Shown piece after piece: positions 6,212-11,131 of a stretch of 11,131 nucleotides of DNA. This DNA is from SBBV01 sp036555425 (GTDB lineage: Bacteria > Pseudomonadota > Alphaproteobacteria > Bin65), in NCBI GenBank assembly GCA_036555425.1, contig DATBLL010000059.1, forward strand, positions 1 to 11,131, given 5' to 3'. The translations under genes were made by a program, and so were the position numbers. Position 1 is the first letter of the stretch; each line of letters begins with the position of its first letter. Under the pieces are notes generated by a model. It made no database searches, was not told where the DNA came from, and saw nothing but the letters and a program-made list of their open reading frames with translations.

Positions 6212-6556
6212 CTACGAAGGCAAATCCGGAAACACATGGGCGCCGTCGGCGCCGAGCGGCAGGTCGTGGACGGCGACGACGGCTTCGCGCGGCAGCGCGC
6301 CGTAGAGATGCGGGAAAAGCGCGCCGCCGCGCGAGGGCTCCCATTTCAGGGCGGCGCCGAGGCGATCGGCATCGACCGCGAGCAGCACGAGGCCGGTCTG
6401 GCCGGCGCGGTGCTTGGCGGCGCTGGCCTTCACCTGCGCCGCACTCGAGAAGTGGATGAAGCCGTCGGCCTTGTCCTGCGAGGAGCCGAGATACCGGCCC
6501 GCCCGCGCGGCCGCGTCCCATTCCTCGCGCCGGCAGATGTGATAGATCACGCTCAC
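6212..6556 (-). CDS. DUF952 family protein
   Basis: A 114-residue protein with the hallmarks of DUF952: IYHICRREEWDAA near the start, DGFIHFSS at 31-38, and WEPSRGGALFPHLYGALP at 72-89. Full-length members have about this size. Biochemical function is not known; the conserved His and acidic residues suggest a small enzyme-like or ligand-binding fold, but no activity is assigned. The start is GTG at 6554-6556, preceded by AGGG at workable spacing; a second GTG two codons later is an alternative. It lies directly upstream of pyrD, an arrangement I associate with alphaproteobacteria, and is divergent from the crotonase gene with 46 bases between the starts. Confidence 0.9.
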   Translation of the reverse strand: MSVIYHICRREEWDAAARAGRYLGSSQDKADGFIHFSSAAQVKASAAKHRAGQTGLVLLAVDADRLGAALKWEPSRGGALFPHLYGALPREAVVAVHDLPLGADGAHVFPDLPS

Positions 6557-6602
6557 GGCCGCACCCTAGCGCAACGGCCGCCCTCGAGCACCGGCTGCCA
6601 GC

Positions 6603-7400
6603 ATGTCCAAAGTCCTCGTCGAGAAAGCGAACCGCATCGCCACCGTGACGATCAACGCGCCCGAATCGCGCAACACCATGACCGACGCGGCGATGATCGA
6701 GGCGCTGCTCAAGGCGCTCGAAGACGTGGACGCGGATCGCGGCATCTCGGTGATGATCCTCACCGGCGCCGGCACCGCCTTTTCGGCCGGCGGCGACGTG
6801 AAGGCGATGGCCAACCGCAGTGGCATGTTCGCAGGCGCGCCGCTCGACATCGCCGAGGGCTACCGCACCGGCGTGCAGCGCATCCCGAAGGCGCTCTACG
6901 GTCTCGACGTCCCGTCCATCGCGGCGGTCAACGGCCCCGCGGTCGGCGCCGGCTGCGACCTCGCCTTCATGTGCGATCTCCGCCTCGCGTCCTCGACGGC
7001 GCAGTTCGGCGAGGTGTTCGTCAATCTCGGCATCATCCCCGGCGACGCCGGCTCGTGGTTCCTGCCGCGCCGCATCGGCTACCAGATCGCGGCCGAGATG
7101 ACCTTCACCGGCCGCCTCGTCGGCGCCGAGGAGGCGCTGGCCAAGGGCCTCGTGCTCAAGGTCGTGCCGCCCGAGAAGCTCATGGCGGAAGCGAAGGCGC
7201 TGGCCGCCGTGATCGCGAGCAAGCCGCCGCGCGCGGTGCGCCAGGCCAAGCGCCTGCTCCGCGCCGGCGAGGCGATGGACCTCGCCAATTTCCTCGAAAT
7301 GGCCGCGGCCAACCAGGCCCTCGCGCACACGACGGCGGACCACATCGAGGCGGTCAAAGCCTTCGTCGAGAAGCGCAAGCCCGAATTCAAAGGACGCTGA
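6603..7400 (+). CDS. Crotonase-superfamily protein (enoyl-CoA hydratase/isomerase-like), atypical active site
   Basis: A 265-residue soluble protein of the usual crotonase length. Both oxyanion-hole segments are present: FSAGGDVKAM (60-69) and NGPAVGAGCDLAFMCD (110-125). FGEVFVNLGIIPGDAGSWFLPR (135-156, quoted in parts) follows. Aligned by eye to mitochondrial enoyl-CoA hydratase, its Glu144 position is Asp119 and its Glu164 position is Phe139, so the standard hydratase pair is absent. Glu137 and Asp148 (PGD) are possible acid/base residues. CoA-thioester binding is safe to infer; hydration is not. Isomerase, hydrolase or another crotonase reaction is possible. Its Shine-Dalgarno sequence is weak. 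It converges on the HTH/TPR gene with 13 bases between the stops. Confidence 0.9.
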   Translation: MSKVLVEKANRIATVTINAPESRNTMTDAAMIEALLKALEDVDADRGISVMILTGAGTAFSAGGDVKAMANRSGMFAGAPLDIAEGYRTGVQRIPKALYGLDVPSIAAVNGPAVGAGCDLAFMCDLRLASSTAQFGEVFVNLGIIPGDAGSWFLPRRIGYQIAAEMTFTGRLVGAEEALAKGLVLKVVPPEKLMAEAKALAAVIASKPPRAVRQAKRLLRAGEAMDLANFLEMAAANQALAHTTADHIEAVKAFVEKRKPEFKGR

Positions 7401-7413
7401 CCGCGCGCCCAGG

Positions 7414-8832
7414 TCATTCGGCAACGCCCGCCTTCGCCAGACCTTCGATGAAAACGTCGCGGTGGGCGAAATTGGCGAGATTCTGGCGCAGCACGCGCAG
7501 GCGCAGCGGCGGTCCGATCTTGTTGCGCGTTGCGACGTATTCCTTCGCTTCCTCGATCAGGCCGAGATGGCCGCAGCAGCTGATCAGCGTGTTGTAGTGG
7601 CCGGAATATTCGGCGAAGGCGGCGACCGAACTGCGCAGGAACGGCAGCGCCTCCGCGAACCGCCGTGCCCCGAGCAGCGCGAGACCGTGGATGGCGGTGT
7701 AGAAGCCGGAGAAGCTGTCGAGCGGGCTCAGGCTCAGCGCCTGGCCCGTTTCGGCGATGGCTTCGTCGAAGCGGCCGGCGCGCAGAAGCGCCCAGCCGAA
7801 GGCCATGTGGCCGAGCGCGAAGCTCGGATTGAGCGTGAGCGCCGCGCGCAGCTCGCCGAGCGCGCGGTCGTGCTGCCCCGCCGTGCTGAGGCAAAGGCCT
7901 GCCACCATGCGCGCCCAGGGATCGGCGGGATCGAACGAGAGCGCATCCTGGGCATGCGCCGCCGCCTCGCGATAGCCTTCGCGCGTATCGGGTGACCAGT
8001 AGCAAAGCGCGGCCCACCACTTCGCCCAGCCCAGCAGCGCATGGGCGCGCGCGTAGCTCGACTCCATCGCGATCGCGGCGTGCAGCAGGCGCTGCGCCTC
8101 CTCGTTGCCCCGCCGCTCGACCTTGCCGATCATGCCGAGCGCGCGGACGACGAGTCCCCAGGCATCGATGCTGTCCGGAGGCTTGCTCGAGGCGCGGAAT
8201 CCCTCCTCGGCGTAGAGATGCGGCTCAACCGCCGCCACGACGCGCTCGGTGATGTCGTCCTGCACGGCGAAGATGTCCTTGAGCACGCGGTCGTATTTCT
8301 CGGCCCAGATGTGCTTGCCGCTCTCGGCCTCGATGAGCTGGCCGGTGATGCGGATGCGCTTCCCGGCCACGCGCACGCTGCCCTCGAGTACGTAGCGCAC
8401 GCCGAGCTCGCGCCCGACCTGGCGCACGTCGACGCCCCTGCCCTTGTAGACGAAGGTGGAATGGCGCGCGATGACGAAGAGCCAGCTCAAGCGCGCGAGC
8501 GCGGTGATGATGTCTTCGGTGATGCCGTCGGCGAGGAAGTCCTGATCGGCATCGCCGCTCAAATTCGTGAACGGCAGCACGGCGATCGACGGCTTCGCCG
8601 GCGCCGCCGCGCTCGCGCGGGCCGGCGAAGCGCGCTCGTCGAGCATCGGCCTGAGCGCGAGCTTGGCGTGGCTTTCGACGATCGCGAGCGTTTTTTCGGA
8701 GAAGAGACCGATCAGCAGCTTGTCGACCGTGGACTTGCCGAGCTTGGTCTTGAACGCGAATTGCTCGCGCGAGATGCGCTCGCGCGCGAGATAATCCTTG
8801 ATCGCAGCCGCTACCCGCTTCTTGCCGTCCAT
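7414..8832 (-). CDS. HTH / TolB_N-like / TPR protein (putative regulator)
   Basis: A 472-residue multidomain protein. Residues 1-60 look like a helix-turn-helix related to Xre/Cro domains (REQFAFKTKLGKSTVDKLL). After an Ala/Pro linker, residues 81-200 match the TolB N-terminal/FlgO-like module often found behind CadC-type winged helices or class III adenylate cyclases: PSIAVLPFTNLSGD, FLADGITEDIITAL, YVLEGSVR, then HIWAEKYDR and QDDI. TPR-like repeats run from about 242 to 440 (for example LGELRAALTLNPSFALGHMAFGWALLRAG, quoted in sense only). There is no cyclase catalytic domain, membrane segment or signal peptide. I chose the ATG at 8832 (weak GAGACGGA upstream); 8850 and 8895 are alternatives. 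It is divergent from the envelope-type operon at 8976 and may regulate it, which is inference. Confidence 0.82.
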   Translation of the reverse strand: MDGKKRVAAAIKDYLARERISREQFAFKTKLGKSTVDKLLIGLFSEKTLAIVESHAKLALRPMLDERASPARASAAAPAKPSIAVLPFTNLSGDADQDFLADGITEDIITALARLSWLFVIARHSTFVYKGRGVDVRQVGRELGVRYVLEGSVRVAGKRIRITGQLIEAESGKHIWAEKYDRVLKDIFAVQDDITERVVAAVEPHLYAEEGFRASSKPPDSIDAWGLVVRALGMIGKVERRGNEEAQRLLHAAIAMESSYARAHALLGWAKWWAALCYWSPDTREGYREAAAHAQDALSFDPADPWARMVAGLCLSTAGQHDRALGELRAALTLNPSFALGHMAFGWALLRAGRFDEAIAETGQALSLSPLDSFSGFYTAIHGLALLGARRFAEALPFLRSSVAAFAEYSGHYNTLISCCGHLGLIEEAKEYVATRNKIGPPLRLRVLRQNLANFAHRDVFIEGLAKAGVAE

Positions 8833-8874
8833 CCCAATCCGTCTCGGCATTGCAGACCGGCGCCGTCGGCGCGA

Positions 8875-8919
8875 TTTCCCGGAAAGAATCGGCAAAAGCC
8901 GGAAAGTGCCGCGGAAAGA
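8875..8919. promoter_or_regulatory. Three CGGAAAG boxes in the divergent promoter region
   Basis: GGAAAG, each preceded by CC or GC, occurs at 8881-8886, 8901-8906 and 8913-8918. The first two share CCGGAAAG and are 20 bases apart (two helical turns). The first lies in a small palindrome, TTTCC-C-GGAAA (8875-8885). This is between the starts of the HTH/TPR gene and the small secreted-peptide gene, where an operator would be expected. No clear -35/-10 pair was found. Confidence 0.35.
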
Positions 8920-8975
8920 TTTCGGGAGTAGATCCCCGCCGTCCTCGAAAGAGCGGAACGCGGAGTCTTATCCCG

Positions 8976-9149
8976 ATGCGGAAATCGATTGTCAACGGAG
9001 CGCTGCTTGCGCTCGGCCTGGCCGCGGCGCCGCCCGGCGAGGCGGCCGGCGATGCGCGCCTCCTGCGCGCCACCCAGCCCATGACGCTAATGGCGCTCGG
9101 TCCCTACAGCGAGCCGTCTGGGGCGTTCTTCCCCTCCGTTCTCTACTAG
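8976..9149 (+). CDS. Small secreted peptide (57 aa), unknown
   Basis: The ATG at 8976 opens a 57-residue product with a textbook signal peptide: Met-Arg-Lys, a hydrophobic core (NGALLALGLAAAP) and a likely cleavage site near EAAGDA (22-27). The mature part would be only about 30 residues and ends GAFFPSVLY. It has no cysteines and no known motif. GGAG at 8962-8965 lies ten bases ahead. The frame stays open upstream to 8850, but that sequence is the promoter region and not protein-like. Next, after nine bases, comes a membrane-peptide gene. The function is unknown; it may be a periplasmic or released peptide. Confidence 0.55.
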   Translation: MRKSIVNGALLALGLAAAPPGEAAGDARLLRATQPMTLMALGPYSEPSGAFFPSVLY

Positions 9150-9158
9150 TGGACTCCG

Positions 9159-9317
9159 ATGGCCCGTCACACACGAAAGCTCTGGACCTTCGAGCCCGAG
9201 CGCAGAGAGCTGGCCGAACATCTCGGCCCGCCGATTCTTCGGGCGCTGAGCTGGGCGCTCGCCGCGATCCTTGCGGCTCCAATCTTTCTCAGCCTGCTCC
9301 TGCCCTTTCTCGTCTGA
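9159..9317 (+). CDS. Small single-pass membrane protein (52 aa), unknown
   Basis: A 52-residue frame from the ATG at 9159-9161 to TGA at 9315-9317. The first half is basic and polar (MARHTRKLWTFEPERRELAE). Residues 26-51 are strongly hydrophobic (ILRALSWALAAILAAP, then IFLSLLLPFLV), enough for one membrane helix, with the basic N-terminus predicted to stay in the cytoplasm. The Shine-Dalgarno match is weak. It lies nine bases after the secreted-peptide gene and 37 bases before the NTF2-like gene, which fits an operon. I recognise no family. The well-formed helix and tight packing support it as a real gene. Confidence 0.5.
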   Translation: MARHTRKLWTFEPERRELAEHLGPPILRALSWALAAILAAPIFLSLLLPFLV

Positions 9318-9340
9318 TGCATGTCCCCGCATTGCTCATG

Positions 9341-9348
9341 AAAGGAGG
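9341..9348 (+). promoter_or_regulatory. Strong Shine-Dalgarno sequence
   Basis: AAAGGAGG lies six bases before the ATG at 9355 and is a near-perfect anti-16S match. It decides that start over upstream in-frame candidates (frame opens at 9271). Confidence 0.8.
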
Positions 9349-9354
9349 CCTGCC

Positions 9355-10152
9355 ATGAAAGCGTTGAAGTGGATCGCCATCGGCGTCGGTGGCCTCGCCG
9401 CGCTCGCCGGAGTCGCCGTCGCCGCCGTCTTCATGCTGACCGCCGGCGCGAGCGACGCCGCGGAACAGTTCCTCGCCCGCATCGGACGCGGGCAGTACGA
9501 GGAGGCCTACCGGTCGACCACACCCCAGTTCCAGGCCCAGACGAGCTTCGAGACATTTCGCGCGACGATGCAGCGGTACAAGATCGACGCGTACGATTCG
9601 GCCTCGTGGAACTCGCGCGAGATCAGCGGCGGGCGGGCGACGCTCGAAGGCACGATCAGGACGCGCGGCGGCGGTAACGTTTCGGCCAGGATATCCTTGG
9701 TCGAGATCGGCGATGCCTGGAAGGTGGAAGGACTGCATCTCAAAGCGGCGGGCATCACCGAGCGGCAGACCGGCAGTGCTGCGCCTGCGGCCCCCGACAC
9801 GGCGACCGCCCGGAAGCTCGCGCTGCGCTCGCTGGCGGACTTCAACGAGGCCGTGCGGCGCGGCGACTTCAGCGCGTTCCACGCCACGCTGGCGCGTCCG
9901 TTCCGCGCGAAATATTCACCGGCCCAGCTCAAGACGATCTTCAAGGCCTTCGTCGAGAGCAAGATCGACCTCAAGCCGATCGAGCAGCTCGATCCGGTGT
10001 TCACGCGCGGTCCGGGGCTCGAGGGCGGCACGTTGGAACTGGCCGGCTACTTCGCCACGCGGCCTTCGCAAGTGCACTTCGAGCTTTCCTACGTGATGGA
10101 AGACGGAGCGTGGCGGCTCACCGGCATCAACGTCCGGGTCGCCCGGGCGTAG
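9355..10152 (+). CDS. Membrane-anchored protein with duplicated NTF2-like domain
   Basis: A 265-residue protein. Residues 4-30 form one hydrophobic segment (WIAIGVGGLAALAGVAVAAV), a signal anchor that should leave the rest in the periplasm. Two units of similar design follow. Unit one (about 33-131) starts with helix DAAEQFLARIGRGQYEEAYRS and ends with strands SLVEIGDAWKVEGLHL. Unit two (about 150-264) starts LALRSLADFNEAVRRGDFSAF and ends LSYVMEDGAWRLTGINVRV. Each has the helix, then beta-sheet, then 'G-W-x-(V/L)-x-G' ending of NTF2/SnoaL-like or DUF4864-type folds. No catalytic residues can be named; ligand binding or scaffolding is likely. An Ala/Pro linker (141-150) separates the units. 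It is part of the plus-strand cluster, 62 bases ahead of the cupin gene. Confidence 0.8.
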   Translation: MKALKWIAIGVGGLAALAGVAVAAVFMLTAGASDAAEQFLARIGRGQYEEAYRSTTPQFQAQTSFETFRATMQRYKIDAYDSASWNSREISGGRATLEGTIRTRGGGNVSARISLVEIGDAWKVEGLHLKAAGITERQTGSAAPAAPDTATARKLALRSLADFNEAVRRGDFSAFHATLARPFRAKYSPAQLKTIFKAFVESKIDLKPIEQLDPVFTRGPGLEGGTLELAGYFATRPSQVHFELSYVMEDGAWRLTGINVRVARA

Positions 10153-10214
10153 GACCGACGGCGATGGCCATGCGTACGCCTGCGAAGCGTCGCATCGCAC
10201 TGAAAGGATAAATC

Positions 10215-10745
10215 ATGCGGCAACGACCGGGACTCCTCACGCTGTTCTTGCTGGCGGCGCTCGCTCCCTGGCCGGTCCTGCGCGCCGATGCCGCCGAGCC
10301 GGCGAAGCGCTTCCGGGCGCTCGGCCACAAGATCGAGGTGAAGCTCGATCGGAAGGCAACCAACGGCGCCTATTCGGTGCTCGAGATGACGGACGCGCCG
10401 GGAAACGGCCCGCCCCGGCACGTCCACAGCGCCGAGGACGAAATCTTTCATGTGCTGCAAGGGCGCGTGCGCTTCTGGCGCGGCAGCGAGACTTTCGTCG
10501 CCGGACCCGGCGCCGTCGTCTACATGCCGCGCAACGTGCCGCACACCTTCAAGAACGTGGGCAAGACCGAGAGCCGCGTGCTGATCTTGATCACGCCGGG
10601 ACGGCTGCAAGGCTTCTTCGAAGAGGCGGCCGCGCGAAACATCGTGATGCCGCGCGACACCGCCGCCTTCGCCGGTCTCGCCGAGCGCTACGGCATCAAG
10701 GTGCTCGGGCCGGCGCCGGGCGGCGAAGCCGCGAACGCGCGCTGA
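10215..10745 (+). CDS. Exported cupin-domain protein
   Basis: A 176-residue protein with a signal peptide (MRQRPGLLTLFLLAALAPWP, cleavage near ADA-AEP at 24-29), so probably periplasmic. The rest is one cupin beta-barrel. Motif 1 gives the metal ligands His69, His71 and Glu76 with Gly83 closing it (RHVHSAEDEIFHVLQG). Motif 2 gives His110 with Pro105 and Asn114 (MPRNVPHTFKN). All four usual metal ligands are therefore present. Single-domain cupins of this type include quercetinase-like dioxygenases and simple binding proteins; the substrate cannot be read from sequence. AAAGGA (10203-10208) lies six bases before the ATG. The next gene starts 35 bases after its stop and encodes another metal-site protein, suggesting a shared redox or oxygen-linked role. 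Confidence 0.9.
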   Translation: MRQRPGLLTLFLLAALAPWPVLRADAAEPAKRFRALGHKIEVKLDRKATNGAYSVLEMTDAPGNGPPRHVHSAEDEIFHVLQGRVRFWRGSETFVAGPGAVVYMPRNVPHTFKNVGKTESRVLILITPGRLQGFFEEAAARNIVMPRDTAAFAGLAERYGIKVLGPAPGGEAANAR

Positions 10746-10780
10746 GCACAGCGACGCCGAGGCAACAACGGAGAAAACAG

Positions 10781-11131
10781 ATGCCCGTCGTCGACACCGA
10801 AACCGGCACGCGCATCGAAGAGATCGCGCCGGACATCTTCCGCATCAACACGCCGATGCGTGACATGCCGGGCGGCTTCTCGTTCAACCAGTATCTGATT
10901 CGCGACGACGCGCCGCTGCTGTTCCACACCGGGCCGCGCAAGCTCTTCGGCGCGACCGTGAAGGCGATGGCGGCGGCGATCCCGGTGGAGACGCTGCGCT
11001 ATGTCGCGTTCTCGCACTACGAGGCCGACGAGTGCGGCGCGCTGAACGACTTCCTCGCGGCGGCACCGCGCGCCGTGCCGGTGTGCAGCGCCGTCGCGGC
11101 GATGATCGCGATCCGCGACCAGGCCGATCGC
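10781..11131 (+). CDS. Metallo-beta-lactamase-fold protein, diiron (ODP) type, 5' part
   Basis: The first 117 codons of a gene that runs off the right edge. GGAG (10770-10773) lies seven bases before the ATG. The sequence (FSFNQYLIRDD, LFHTGPRKLF, then VAFSHYEADECGALNDFL) matches the oxygen-binding diiron branch of the metallo-beta-lactamase fold seen in flavodiiron proteins. The metal motif is H-x-E-x-D (His79, Glu81, Asp83) instead of the H-x-H-x-D-H of hydrolases, which points to iron and to O2/NO or redox chemistry more than to hydrolysis. Residue 84 is Glu where many relatives have His. Whether a flavodoxin domain follows cannot be seen. There is no signal peptide, so it should be cytoplasmic, unlike the cupin before it. 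Confidence 0.85.
   Translation, partial: MPVVDTETGTRIEEIAPDIFRINTPMRDMPGGFSFNQYLIRDDAPLLFHTGPRKLFGATVKAMAAAIPVETLRYVAFSHYEADECGALNDFLAAAPRAVPVCSAVAAMIAIRDQADR

Noticed and set aside
4968..6305. Plus-strand open frame of 445 codons opposite pyrD
   Set aside because: The minus strand encodes complete class 2 PyrD; the antisense product has no motif.
6177..7424. Minus-strand open frame of 415 codons opposite the crotonase
   Set aside because: Shadow of the crotonase and out of frame with DUF952; both real genes show family motifs.

Overview
The window is a GC-rich (high-60s %, estimated by eye) bacterial chromosomal segment. It most likely comes from an alphaproteobacterium, probably Hyphomicrobiales or Rhodospirillales-like. 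Support comes from an exact GTTC-N7-GTTC LexA operator of the alphaproteobacterial type inside a TTGACA promoter, the side-by-side pair of a DUF952 gene and a class 2 pyrD, and the style of the proteins (TolB_N/TPR regulator, crotonase, AMP-forming CoA ligase, diiron-type beta-lactamase fold). The genus cannot be fixed from the sequence alone.

Left part, minus strand. Positions 1-206 are non-coding and hold a cluster of short palindromes resembling REP elements. An AMP-dependent acyl-CoA synthetase follows (207-1784). Behind its start lies a gene-free interval of 589 bases (1785-2373), the most unusual part of the window. It has a consensus LexA/SOS operator within a rightward promoter (about 1888-1916), a higher-order array of ten AAGCCAA boxes at strict 10-bp spacing (2059-2195), and three GTCCAC boxes also at 10-bp spacing (2286-2320). 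No credible gene follows the SOS promoter. A putative OLD-family ATPase/TOPRIM nuclease (2374-4374) ends at the right edge of this interval, so its 3' end faces the SOS promoter. A small alphaproteobacterial-type hypothetical gene (4501-4875) precedes it on the same strand.

Middle. The minus-strand pair DUF952 (6212-6556) and pyrD (5049-6128) encodes a small protein of unknown function and the quinone-dependent dihydroorotate dehydrogenase of pyrimidine synthesis. A crotonase-superfamily gene (6603-7400) is transcribed divergently; by eye it lacks both catalytic glutamates of true enoyl-CoA hydratases. It converges, with 13 bases between the stops, on a minus-strand regulator-like gene (7414-8832) that fuses a helix-turn-helix, a TolB_N/FlgO-like domain and TPR repeats.

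Right part, plus strand. A candidate five-gene cell-envelope operon begins at 8976: a 57-aa secreted peptide, a 52-aa single-pass membrane peptide, a membrane-anchored protein with a duplicated NTF2-like domain, an exported cupin, and the 5' part of a diiron-type (ODP) metallo-beta-lactamase-fold protein that runs off the window. The promoter region shared with the HTH/TPR gene carries three CGGAAAG boxes, so that gene may control the operon. This last point is inference.
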